A stretch of DNA of 64,000 bases from Pythium myriotylum (taxonomy: Eukaryota > Oomycota > Peronosporomycetes > Pythiales > Pythiaceae), in assembly GCA_023091665.1 (NCBI GenBank), contig JALJCQ010000011.1, positions 1,054,001 to 1,118,000 on the forward strand, given 5' to 3'. Both the position numbers and the translations under genes were made by a program. Under the pieces are notes generated by a model, which had not been told where the DNA came from, ran no database searches, and saw only the letters and a list, made by a program, of their open reading frames with translations. Positions 41,901 to 51,009 of this stretch are shown piece by piece. Position 1 is the first letter of the stretch; each line of letters starts with the position of its first letter.

Positions 41901-42940
41901 CCGCGTTCGAATGTGAGACCGAAGCGGTACGCAGCACGCTCAAGAGTATCCTGCCAAGTCTTTCGGTCAGCAAACCTCAGTCACAGCGTTGGAAATGCCT
42001 CGCTCACCTTCTTGAAAGCGATCGCATGAGTTTGTTCTTGAGCATGCTAAATGAGGGTGATTGAGTGAATTATGTATCTGTACCAGTTGCAACGGATGGC
42101 TCACTTACAATGCCCTTGCGACGGTGCCAGATCAGGCCAGCAGCCCTCCCATTGATGGGAGGCAACCCGACGAGGAGGTCGTCGAAACCGCACAGAGCTG
42201 GTAGAGACGAGTTAGATAATGTCGCGTCTGCGGTAGTTCGAACAAACCTCCGGCTGCGTAAGTGGTCTGGAAGTCGCCGAAGTCGACAAGGACACCGCGC
42301 TTCCGGTTCTGGCGCGCGTTCCAGGCTGTGAACGTCTCATCGAGCTCGTCTCGCTGACTAAACGATTTGTTGACGTAGCCGCAGAGCGAGCCGTCGACCT
42401 ACAGATTGGTGTCTCGGTGTGAGAGCCACATAAGGGCTGTCCAACGTCAACGTACGATCAAGAGAGCGCTCGCATCCTGACCCACAGGATCTTCTTGGTA
42501 ACAGAAGACATCACCGTCGCGTAATGTCTAGCTCCACACAAAATCTGAAACTGATCTCCCTCCGCAAGCCTTGTCGCGAACTTACCAACGTCGAACACTC
42601 AGTCGCAAGATCTACGCGTACCACTTGGGTCAGTCGTTGAGGCTACTGGAAGGACTTCTACGGCCCCACGCACAATGAAGAGTGGGGGCTGCAACGTGAG
42701 CGAGCGACTCGACGGTCGCGAAGTATTGAGTGATCGTGATCAAGTCCAGATCAGTGCGGAAGCGAGGACTGCGTCCACCGTCATTCAGTACGGAAAAAAG
42801 TATGGTCCAACTTCGGCGAACAGCACCCACGACGTCTCGACCGCTGCGAGCAGCAGCCGGTGCTTTAGTGCCGTGACTGCGGGCGGATCGTGTTGCGCGA
42901 ACGTGCCATGGCGGAGCAACGGCGGAGGTACACCAGACAT
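35933..42940 (-). CDS. Giant protein with multiple cyclic-nucleotide-binding-like domains
   Basis: Exons on the complement: 42822-42940 and 42696-42768 (both uncertain), 42586-42642, 42456-42527, 42248-42398, 42109-42197, 42008-42046, 41882-41959, 38165-41820 and 35933-38120. The total is about 2,170 residues. Repeated cNMP-binding folds are visible: TLTLRDGDVFCYQEDPVGQD, LAIFSPLSEMAKQALLQ..IVLSGRLDIY, VCVVLYGALRFSRPDGQD, LISGFLRVFSLE, FIVVGGTLALYV..LHPGDVYGEESLG, and FYFVLSGRVGLFPK..GSGFGEFEIL. The last 2.2 kb are Ser/Thr-rich, with a PH-like end (SWMRAIQEAI). No ion-channel, kinase or GEF domain was found, so it may be a scaffold sensing cAMP/cGMP or an unknown ligand. The junction 38165/38120 uses a GTTGCA donor and a 44-nt intron. 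Confidence 0.7.
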
Positions 42941-43094
42941 GGCTCCCGCGATTGTGGGTTTGCAACGTGGGGCAACGTGGGGCAAAGAACCAAAAAAAGA
43001 ATACGAGAGCCACAAAGAGAGAATGGAGTCTGCGTGTTGTGGTGGATTGGAAAGCTGCTAGTTTCGTCAGCTGTTGGCACGTTCTAGTCGTACT

Positions 43095-43532
43095 TCACGG
43101 TGGCGTGGTTAGAGAAGTCGTGCTGCGACTCGCACGAGGAAACATGGCGACCATCGATGAGTTGCTGACCCGCAGATCGGAAGGCGTCCACGAGACCCCA
43201 ACGGGCGATCCACTAGTCAAGATTGTCGGGGTCGGGGCGGACGCTGGGGGGAGAGTTGCGTTTTCAGTGCGGAAGTCGCTTGGGATCCACGTCAATCCGA
43301 CAGGCAGCGGTGCAGGATCTCTGGTCGACTCGCCTGCGGACACCCGCGTAGGCTCCGACGGCATTCCTCCAGTTGAAGCTGAGTCGCCAAGCCCACCACG
43401 TAGATGAGAAGATTTTGCGGGGCGTATCGTCGGTCGTGATCGGAGAGTCGGTGACGGCGATGTTTGGGGAAGCGCGGAGCCTCCAGTCACGAGGGATGCG
43501 AAGAGCAGAGCGAGGCAGAGCGCCTTGATCAT
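43095..43532 (-). CDS. Small secreted protein with internal repeat
   Basis: Single exon of 145 residues from ATG 43532; an upstream in-frame extension to 43619 exists but would bury the signal peptide. The N-terminus (MIKALCLALLFASLVTGGSA) is a clear signal peptide. The mature part is Pro/Ser/Thr-rich and contains an imperfect duplication: PVGLTWIPSDFRTENATL and PVGVSWTPSDLRVSNSSM, each with a possible N-glycosylation site. No canonical RxLR-EER motif is present (only SHLRG near residue 45). Small secreted proteins are common extracellular or effector candidates in oomycetes; nothing here shows a target. It lies between the giant CNB gene (155 bp) and the divergent PTPMT1-like gene (224 bp). 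Confidence 0.65.
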   Translation of the reverse strand: MIKALCLALLFASLVTGGSALPQTSPSPTLRSRPTIRPAKSSHLRGGLGDSASTGGMPSEPTRVSAGESTRDPAPLPVGLTWIPSDFRTENATLPPASAPTPTILTSGSPVGVSWTPSDLRVSNSSMVAMFPRASRSTTSLTTPP

Positions 43533-43756
43533 GAGGTCTTGAGTGTGCTGGCGAAGGGAGATCGAAGAGTGAGAGCATTCGGCAGTGGCAGGCCTCCGGG
43601 GGCGAGAGAACGCTTGCAAGAGGCCGAGAGAGAAGAGCCGAGAGACCGTCTTTGTGAGAGGAGCTGGTGAGCAGAGATGGCTACATTCCGAATCAGCCTA
43701 GGCTGGGCTGGTCTTGCTCTCCTGGTGTTCTCTTCCCTCGGACATCACTCCGAAGG

Positions 43757-44456
43757 ATGGCGTCCGACTCCCATGGCGAGACCAATCGGAGCCTCGTGCG
43801 TGCGCGTCGCTTGCTGGTCGGCGCCCGAGGCTTCTCACGCGGCTGCTGCGCCAGGTCTTCCACGTCTCGCTGCTCTACAACCTCGCGCTGCGCTCCGACC
43901 GCCGGCCGTGGTGGAGCCGCGTCGAGCCGCATCTCGTGCTCGGCGCGCTGCCGCTCAAGGAGAAGCGCCACCTCGAGCTCCTCACGCAGCGCGAAGGCGT
44001 CCAGGCCGTCGTGACGATGAACCAGCCCAGCGAGCTGCTGCCCAACTGGCTCGGCACGCCCGTATCGCCCGGTAGGACACGGCTGGGGGCGGCGAGCTCC
44101 TTAGACGACGTCCGTAGCTGACTGCTTGTCGCCTTCTTCGTGCAGAGGACTGGTCGGCGGCGAACGTGCCACAGTGCTTCGGCCACACAGGCGACTTCAC
44201 GCCGCCGACGCTCGAGACGATCCGCCGCTGCGTCGACTTCATCCACACCAACGTCGAGCAAAACCGCACCACGTACGTGCACTGCAAGGCCGGGCGAGGG
44301 CGCAGCACGGTCGTCGTGCTCGCCTTCCTCATGCAGCACCGCGGGCTTTCGCTCCACGACGCCTACGCGTTGGTCGCGTCCAAGCGACGCCACATCAGTC
44401 TCCACCCCAAACAGCGCGCTGTTCTCGCTGATTTCGCGTCTTCACTTGAGAAGTAA
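43757..44456 (+). CDS. PTPMT1: PTPMT1-like dual-specificity phosphatase
   Basis: PTPMT1 enzymes dephosphorylate phosphatidylglycerophosphate during cardiolipin synthesis at the inner mitochondrial membrane. Exons 43757-43795, 43855-44071 and 44146-44456 (introns 59 and 74 nt) give 188 residues, near the 201 of the animal enzyme. The N-terminus after exon 1 is VFHVSLLYNLALR, then RVEPHLVLGALPLKEKRHLEL, AVVTMNQPSELLP and the active-site loop VHCKAGRGRST with catalytic C132 and R138. The PTPMT1 signature HCKAGRxRS is kept except that the usual Ser/Thr at the variable position is Gly. Start 43757 was chosen because splicing its 39-nt exon restores the family N-terminus. An initiator-like CATCACTCCGA lies at 43743-43753. 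Confidence 0.87.
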
Positions 44457-44472
44457 GTGCTGTAACCACCTC

Positions 44473-47400
44473 CTAATCAAACCGCCTCGGTAGTCCGTTG
44501 AGAACATACGCCGACGCGTTCGTGCCGGGTGCGGCGCCAATATGGTCACAGAGCGTAACTCCGTGGAGATAGCCGACGTGGAGGCCGGCGCGCCATACGC
44601 GCAGTGAAAAGATCCGCTCAAAGATGTCCGTGGTTTCGTCAAAGCCATCGTCGTCAAACACGACGGATAGCTTTCTCAGATCCCACACGCCAGGATTTAG
44701 CGAGAAACCAGGCCAGTAAGAGAACCCATGAGTCTTGCCGAGAACTGCAAACTCATGGATAGCGTAGGGAACGACGCGACCTGAGTCGGTCATGAGCTGA
44801 CGCGTGTATCCGCCAGTTTGATCGTTAAGCAGAACCTGGGCCAATTGGGTCGATCGAAGCACACCCACAGTGTCATTTAAAAATGGGACGAATGCTGCCC
44901 CAGGCCGAAATTCCCAATCGTCCTCCAAGTACAGCACGAAGCGGAAAGCATGGAGACGTGCTAGTGCCAGATTCAACGATTTGGCGTGGCCCTTTTGCTG
45001 AGGTGACTTCCAGAGAAATGAAAATGTAGGGAACGCCGCCTGCATCGCCTTTCGATCCACCTCCGATGAGTTGTCATCGATAACCAGGATGAAGCAGAAG
45101 TGGTCATGCCACTCATGGGGAGATTCAATGTTGAGAGCAGCTTGCAGCGATCTCATCGTTCGACGGAAAAGTTCCAGCCTTTTGCATGTAGTTACAATGA
45201 GGGCGACGCAGTGTTTTCGGGCCACCTCTTCGGTGGAGAATTCACGAGAAGGGAATAGCGCTCTTGCCTCCCGCCACGCTTCTGTCGTGTGGTAAGGAAC
45301 GCGTTTGCTGGCAATTTGAAATATTTCCGTCGCGGCGGCATCGAAAGACTTGCTCGGTCGGGTGTTCGTATTCGAACGGAGTTGCCAGCGAACGATCTGC
45401 TCCAAGTCATCGCCGTAGCGGATTTCAATGGGATGGAGAGAATGTGAGACAGTTGAAAAGGCCACAAAAGTGTCCACCACTCGTTGTCGGAAGCGCTGTT
45501 GAACGTTCCAGAGCACTTTTCCCAAGAATGCAGCTTGTAACAAATCACTTGTGGCGTTGTTGGCGACTTCAAAAGGATCTTGGGTGCTTAGAAGTCGCAC
45601 CAAGCGGATTGGTATCTGGTCTTCTTGGGGGACGAGGCCGTTAACATGGATTTCATACACAGACCTGTTATCTGTCTGTTTGAAGTGGTAACCTCCATTA
45701 GCACACGAGAAGTGACCACCTTCACGTACTGACCCTGGCGGATCCACGTCAAGAATTCGCTCAAAGAGTGACTCCCACTCACGCACAACCACTTCGTTGC
45801 TCGCTTCGTACAGTTTATGATTGTTACGCCGAATTAACTCGCGCAGCCTCTGTCGTCTTGCCGAGTCGCGAAGTAAACCCACGGTGGCAGCCATAAGATC
45901 GTCTTCTTTCTCAAACATGCAACACGACGAATCAATTCCCATCCGTCGATACATCCCCAGCGTCAGTTGCAGAATTGTTGTGCGTGAAGTTAGACCCAGA
46001 ATGGGAGTACCAACCGAGAATACCTCGAAGGAGCTCCGTCCGCCTCCTACAGGAAACGGATCAATAACGAGATCACTCATTTCACAGAGTGCCAAAAACT
46101 CAGTTTGGTTCATTTGTCGAACAAAGAAAACTCGCCTGTACGCATCGGCATCGATGATACCGAGGCGACGCCAACGACGGGTCAGCTGACGTACAAGGAG
46201 AGGTTTATCCCCAACTGGTAGCACGAGGAAACTGCCACTGACACTCGAGAGAATTTGCTGAACGACATGGTCAAAGTCTGGATGCAATTTGTACAGTGTT
46301 TGAGGGACTAGAACCAAGAACGGCATTGTTCCTTTATCTGGCAGGCCGAAATCTGCCCTTGTAAGCCCGCCTAACGGTGCGGGTGGCCGCGGAAACAGTG
46401 TTGTGAGACCCTCCATTTCGACTAAGCACTCGGCATATCTTGTTTGTTCAGTACGAACGTCAACGCCTAATCGAAAGAGACTAGATGAGATGAAGTAATC
46501 GATCGTTCCGATGCCACTCGTCACTGCATGTCCCCAGAATTGAAGCGTCCGCAGTGCGAGTCGAGAGAATGCGAGGAAATATGTGGGCGGGTGCATTCCG
46601 ATCTCACTGAAAACGAGTAAATCGAGTTCTGAGGCTGCGACAAGCTGTTGAGCCCGCTGAAGATCTTGATCAGGGAGCACGATCCACAGGTCGGCGCGTT
46701 CTTTGACTTGATCGGTGACCTTGTCGTGTCGAGATGTGTCGTAAATGAAGACAACAACTTCAAAGCGTTCACGGGCCAGCGCTCGGATTATACCAGATAG
46801 CAAAAGGCCGACTGAGTGATGATACAGGAATGCGGAGTGGAATCCAACACGGATTCGGCGTTGTTTGGTATTCACCGGCTTGTCTAGACGGCAACACCGT
46901 AGACAACTGGCTGAAACGTGGGGAGCAGTAAAATTGAGAATACGACCTGCCTGTTTACGGTAGATCTGAGCCAATCTAAACCGCACGTGAATGTCATGAT
47001 ACCCTTGGTATATCGCATAATAGCCGAGCGATCCACTACCAACAGTCCCCAATGGATCAGGAAGCACGACATCAGCTTGCTCAAGTTCTACCAAAGCAAC
47101 TTCAAAGCGACGGCGAGAATCAATCAGCTCCTCTCGTGATTCATAGATCATCTTCAGCCGACTCATCGCCAGTTGCAAACGATAGGACTGGAGTTCTGGG
47201 CCAACAACAGTTCCGCGTATTGCACGTTCGAGAAGAGCAACGGCAAGGGGGGAGTCTCCTCTCGACCCATAGAGGGTTGCGAGACTAACCATTGTCTGTG
47301 TACTTGAAGCATCACTTTTCAGCGTTTCATTCCAGCAGAACTCAGCTTTCTGTTCCTCCCCGATGTGGTAGAAGACCAATCCCATGTTGTGAAGGAGTCG

Positions 47401-48042
47401 GGCGTCGCTGGGCATGAGGGACAGAGCTCGGTGGTTGGTCGCGAGGGCGCTTTCAAAGCTCCTTAGCTTCAAAAATACGGACGCAAGATTTCCAAGTGGC
47501 TCGTGAGCTGAAGAATTCAATCGCGACGCTTGCCGAAAGTGCTTGATCGCTTGGTCCAGGTCGTTGAGCTCGGTAGCGAGCAGTCCCATCGAATTGTACG
47601 CATGAACACGCTCCTCAACACCAAATACTGGGGAGACGCCAACGTTTGAGTTGTTTTTGCTGAGATTCAGAGCTTCCTGGAACTTCGTTATCGCCAGACG
47701 GCGGATTGATCTTGTATCTGCGACGTGTGGGGCGATGTGCCGCATGAGAAGATCTGCATGCTGATACTGGACCCACATTCGTAACCACCGGTCGATTGAA
47801 CTATTAGCACACACGATTGCCAGACTGTCTTCGTAGAGTTGGCTTGCCAGCGTGAAGTTGCCGTGCTTTCGCACAACTTGGGCGAGCTCAAAACACTTCT
47901 CGCGGCGAAGACATCCATCTGCAAAGGTCTCATTAGGCACTGCAAACTGTAGCCTAGAGCTCTCACTGTGGATAGTGTGTGGTGTGCACAGCTGGAAACT
48001 CCACACGAATGCGAGCAAGCTGGTCAAGGCAAGCATCAGCAT
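44473..48042 (-). CDS. Secretory TPR protein with GT41 (OGT/SPINDLY-like) domain and second GT-A glycosyltransferase domain
   Basis: Single exon of 1,189 residues. A signal sequence or anchor opens the protein (MLMLALTSLLAFVWSF). TPR-like helices follow (about 45-300; for example NSMGLLATELNDLDQAIKHF, EPLGNLASVFLKLRSFESAL). The next 430 residues match the GT41 catalytic region (RIRVGFHSAFLYHHSVGLLL, LRTLQFWGHAVTSGIGTIDYF, FPVGGGRSSFEVFSVGTPIL), the family that adds GlcNAc or fucose to proteins. From about residue 944 an independent GT-A fold begins: HCVALIVTTCKRLELF, ILVIDDNSSE, and a DxD-like VLYLEDDWEF near 1041. Classical OGT is cytosolic, so a signal-bearing version with a second transferase is unusual and likely works in the ER or Golgi. 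Divergent from the LRR gene (148 bp). Confidence 0.82.
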   Translation of the reverse strand: MLMLALTSLLAFVWSFQLCTPHTIHSESSRLQFAVPNETFADGCLRREKCFELAQVVRKHGNFTLASQLYEDSLAIVCANSSIDRWLRMWVQYQHADLLMRHIAPHVADTRSIRRLAITKFQEALNLSKNNSNVGVSPVFGVEERVHAYNSMGLLATELNDLDQAIKHFRQASRLNSSAHEPLGNLASVFLKLRSFESALATNHRALSLMPSDARLLHNMGLVFYHIGEEQKAEFCWNETLKSDASSTQTMVSLATLYGSRGDSPLAVALLERAIRGTVVGPELQSYRLQLAMSRLKMIYESREELIDSRRRFEVALVELEQADVVLPDPLGTVGSGSLGYYAIYQGYHDIHVRFRLAQIYRKQAGRILNFTAPHVSASCLRCCRLDKPVNTKQRRIRVGFHSAFLYHHSVGLLLSGIIRALARERFEVVVFIYDTSRHDKVTDQVKERADLWIVLPDQDLQRAQQLVAASELDLLVFSEIGMHPPTYFLAFSRLALRTLQFWGHAVTSGIGTIDYFISSSLFRLGVDVRTEQTRYAECLVEMEGLTTLFPRPPAPLGGLTRADFGLPDKGTMPFLVLVPQTLYKLHPDFDHVVQQILSSVSGSFLVLPVGDKPLLVRQLTRRWRRLGIIDADAYRRVFFVRQMNQTEFLALCEMSDLVIDPFPVGGGRSSFEVFSVGTPILGLTSRTTILQLTLGMYRRMGIDSSCCMFEKEDDLMAATVGLLRDSARRQRLRELIRRNNHKLYEASNEVVVREWESLFERILDVDPPGSVREGGHFSCANGGYHFKQTDNRSVYEIHVNGLVPQEDQIPIRLVRLLSTQDPFEVANNATSDLLQAAFLGKVLWNVQQRFRQRVVDTFVAFSTVSHSLHPIEIRYGDDLEQIVRWQLRSNTNTRPSKSFDAAATEIFQIASKRVPYHTTEAWREARALFPSREFSTEEVARKHCVALIVTTCKRLELFRRTMRSLQAALNIESPHEWHDHFCFILVIDDNSSEVDRKAMQAAFPTFSFLWKSPQQKGHAKSLNLALARLHAFRFVLYLEDDWEFRPGAAFVPFLNDTVGVLRSTQLAQVLLNDQTGGYTRQLMTDSGRVVPYAIHEFAVLGKTHGFSYWPGFSLNPGVWDLRKLSVVFDDDGFDETTDIFERIFSLRVWRAGLHVGYLHGVTLCDHIGAAPGTNASAYVLNGLPRRFD

Positions 48043-48190
48043 TTGCTCGTGACGAATCCTTCGACAAAATGGGCCGCTTGTCTGAGACCACTCTGAGTCG
48101 AGTCAGGAGAGCTCTGATGCACGACGGACCATCACTCGCTATTACTCATCGCCGATCGCAACCGTCAGTCCGACGAAGAGCTCCTCAGCA

Positions 48191-49159
48191 ATGCTCGACT
48201 CGCAGCTGCTGCTGAGCCTCGTGGCGCCGTTCCTCTCGCTGCGAGAGCTCTTCCAGCTGCGCGCCGCCAACCGCCACTGTCTGGAGGTGCTGCCGCACCA
48301 CACGACGCGTCTCAAAGCCGACAAACTCGAAGACGCCAACGCGATCACCAGAGCGACAGACGTCTTTCCTCACGTTCGCCACGCCACCTTGCATCACGTC
48401 ACGACTCCCTTTCAGCCACTAAACCATGCCCTTTCCAAATTCGGCCAGTGGAGACTTGTGCGGCTGGAACTCAGCGAGGTGTGGAACCTCACGGATGCAT
48501 CTGTACGGCTGGTCACCGAGAAATGTTCATCCACGCTTGAGCAGCTGACCATCAGCGAGTGCTACCTGCTCAAGACACCAGCGATCCTGGGAGGCCCTCG
48601 ACTGAAAGTGGTCACAGTGCGCAATTGCCTGGTAACCCAATTCCACGAGGATACGACATGGCCCGCACTCGAGGAACTAAGAGTATCGTCGCGGGTACTG
48701 ACCACCATGAACGCTAGGCACCTCCACAAACAGCTCCTCGCTCAATCACGTATTCGCACTCTTGACCTCTCGGATTGCTTCATGGTAGAGCAGCTTTTGA
48801 TTGATCCAGGGGAGTTACCGTTGCTGGAGAACCTTTACCTCCGAAGCTGCTTGGGGATGAAGCGCCTTCACGTCGCTTCATCATCCGTCCAAGTACTTGA
48901 TATGACGCTCTGCGGTGCGATGGAGGTTGTCGTTCTGGAGCTGCATCGAGTGAAGCGACTGGACTTGTCCTTTTTGCAACATCTCACGCACCTTTTACTT
49001 CGATCGGAATCGCTGGGGCTTCTCAACCTACGCGCTTGCAGTGAGCTCAGTCGCGAAAACATGCGTATTGAGTGTCCCGCTGTCACTGCAGCGTACGTCG
49101 AAGGCACGAGCATCCGTCAGGAAGACATTCACCAAGTGTTGAACGATGTCACGATGTAG
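48191..49159 (+). CDS. F-box-like/LRR protein
   Basis: Single exon of 322 residues. The N-terminus (QLLLSLVAPFLSLRELFQLRAANRHCLEVL) has the shape of a short F-box: two helices with Leu and a final conserved segment. The remainder is a run of Cys/Leu-type leucine-rich repeats (LVRLELSEVWNLTDASVRLV, LEQLTISECYLL, IRTLDLSDCFMVEQLL, LENLYLRSCLGM, VKRLDLSFLQHLTHLLL). F-box/LRR proteins select substrates for SCF ubiquitin ligases. The F-box match is weak, so a plain LRR adaptor is possible. Its stop is 27 bp from the stop of the convergent TTC14-like gene, so the two 3' UTRs must overlap. Confidence 0.75.
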   Translation: MLDSQLLLSLVAPFLSLRELFQLRAANRHCLEVLPHHTTRLKADKLEDANAITRATDVFPHVRHATLHHVTTPFQPLNHALSKFGQWRLVRLELSEVWNLTDASVRLVTEKCSSTLEQLTISECYLLKTPAILGGPRLKVVTVRNCLVTQFHEDTTWPALEELRVSSRVLTTMNARHLHKQLLAQSRIRTLDLSDCFMVEQLLIDPGELPLLENLYLRSCLGMKRLHVASSSVQVLDMTLCGAMEVVVLELHRVKRLDLSFLQHLTHLLLRSESLGLLNLRACSELSRENMRIECPAVTAAYVEGTSIRQEDIHQVLNDVTM

Positions 49160-49186
49160 ATGAATGTGAGTGGTTAACTGGCGTAA

Positions 49187-50872
49187 TCAGTTCCAGAGTC
49201 GATGAAGCTGTCTTGATAATATTGGATGCGGTTGGTCCTCTGTTCTGAGAGAGCTGCTCGTTTTATCATATGGACGGGAGCGACTTGCACTTCGGCTCCG
49301 ACTCATTGACCGCCGCGATCGACTGCTCTTGCGGACTCTTCTCGCACCGCTCTCATCACTTGACGAGGATTCTTCCCGTCTCCGTCGCCTTCGCCGTCTG
49401 TCTTTCCCATCATCGTCATCGCTACTTCGACTCGATTTCTTGCGCCTCTTTCGATCCTGACTCTTCTTGGACTTCTTGGATCTTTTGTGACTCTTCTTAC
49501 CGCGTCTCGACTCTGCGTACGTATCCGAAGATGAATCGCCACTCTCGCTTAGCGAGGTGTCTCGCCGTCGTGAGCTCGATTTCCGTCGGGAATGTCTGCG
49601 TCGGCGCTCCTCCTCCTCCAGCAAACGACGGAGGCGGTCCTTCTCCAAGGCCATTGCCTCTTTAATATCAGCTGCTGGAGCTTGAGCTTCTTCACCTTTG
49701 CTTTCTGCTGGTTTAGCATCTTCCTTGATGCCACGGTTGGTAAGTTGGTTAAACTCAACAAACTGGGCTGTTACGACACGCTTCGAGTAGCCCAGTTTCC
49801 CTCTCGCTCGCATCAAAGTCTTGCTGGCCTGTTCGTTTGCAGGGTCGAAATCGAGCAGCCGCTCAAAGTTGTGGATTGCGTCCTCGTACTGGAGTAACTC
49901 CATGAGGATCTGGCCCCGCTTTAGCAGAGCTTCACTATTTTGCTCGTCTAACCGAATCGCGCTCGTGTACTCATCCAAGCACTCCTTGATCCGTCCCTTG
50001 CGGCGCAGTGAGTCACCTCGTTCAATCCGTTCTTTCGCCCAAAGCTTCTTTTGAGCTTCACCCAGCGATACGTAAGACCATGGGTGCTCTTCTTTCATAG
50101 CTTTGTCAAAATGCGTTGACTTATTCGAGCGAATGTTGATTAGACATGCCCAATTCCTCGGTGGCAAGTTGTTTGCCTCCATCATGCGGCTCACTCCACG
50201 GAGATCGCTGAACGTTCTATCTCGCATGATAGAAGAGTTGGCATCACAATCTTCTTCTTCACTGCTATCAGGATCGTGGGGTCGCCGCGAGGCACGTCCG
50301 GTGAATAGCGCCGCATCAAAACCAAACACACTCGTCGCCGACGAGATGTCGCGCTCAGTGCCTGATCTCGAGAGTGGCTTCTCAGTCTGGGAAAGGTAAG
50401 ACACGGTTGGCAACGAAGATACGACACCGGGGATCACACGACAGCCGCCTTTTACGGAGAGAGCCTTTACGAGCGAGCCGATTTCTGAAATCGGGGCATC
50501 AAGACACCGTACGAGAAACCGTACTCGACTCGGATCCAGCACATAACACTCGTCCGTGCTGCTGGTCTCGAGCCCAAGTGGCCTCACACGAACGAGACGG
50601 TGCACTTGTATCTCTTCGTGGTTCAGTAACTTCCCTTCCACGGCCAGCTCGCCTGCAAAGCGCTGGAACAGCGTCAGCAGCAAGGTCCGCCAGTCGATCT
50701 CACGATTCGATGCGCCGCTCCCAAGCGGCCGCTTCCGCGACGCCAGCGGTGCGAATGCGCGTGCTGAGCGGAAGGGAGTGGTCTCGTCCGCGTGCTGGTC
50801 CCGAATGGCCGCCAGCGCCTTCGAGAAGGCCCCGCGTATCCTCGCGGCGACGCGGTCCACTGTCGCCTCCAT
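49187..50872 (-). CDS. TTC14-like TPR protein with Arg/Ser-rich tail
   Basis: Single exon of 561 residues. The N-terminal half contains a region comparable to the S1-like part of TTC14 (VRFLVRCLDAPISEIGSLVKALS). The block NWACLINIRSNKSTHFDKAM leads into three TPR helical pairs (RIERGDSLRRKGRIKECLDEYTSAI, ALLKRGQILMELLQYEDAI, EQASKTLMRARGKLGY). The C-terminal 170 residues are an extreme Lys/Arg/Ser/Glu tail (RRRHSRRKSSSRRRD, RSRRSMSRSRSASRSR) typical of nuclear splicing-associated proteins. The order S1-like, TPR, RS tail matches animal TTC14. Function in RNA metabolism is inferred from composition. Confidence 0.75.
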   Translation of the reverse strand: MEATVDRVAARIRGAFSKALAAIRDQHADETTPFRSARAFAPLASRKRPLGSGASNREIDWRTLLLTLFQRFAGELAVEGKLLNHEEIQVHRLVRVRPLGLETSSTDECYVLDPSRVRFLVRCLDAPISEIGSLVKALSVKGGCRVIPGVVSSLPTVSYLSQTEKPLSRSGTERDISSATSVFGFDAALFTGRASRRPHDPDSSEEEDCDANSSIMRDRTFSDLRGVSRMMEANNLPPRNWACLINIRSNKSTHFDKAMKEEHPWSYVSLGEAQKKLWAKERIERGDSLRRKGRIKECLDEYTSAIRLDEQNSEALLKRGQILMELLQYEDAIHNFERLLDFDPANEQASKTLMRARGKLGYSKRVVTAQFVEFNQLTNRGIKEDAKPAESKGEEAQAPAADIKEAMALEKDRLRRLLEEEERRRRHSRRKSSSRRRDTSLSESGDSSSDTYAESRRGKKSHKRSKKSKKSQDRKRRKKSSRSSDDDDGKDRRRRRRRREESSSSDESGARRVRKSSRSRRSMSRSRSASRSRPYDKTSSSLRTEDQPHPILSRQLHRLWN

Positions 50873-51009
50873 TTTCGGCTTTACGAGACTTCTGAGTCGA
50901 AGCCACCCATTTTTGCTGATGCAATCTGATAAATGTCTGAGTCGGACGGCCTGTCCGGTGTCTGTCGAGGAGCTTCCGCACTTCTCACCAGCTCCTCGTC
51001 GACGAGACC

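Noticed and set aside
43095..43532. RxLR effector
   Set aside because: Only SHLRG is present; there is no R-x-L-R nor an acidic EER. The secretion signal alone does not justify the label.
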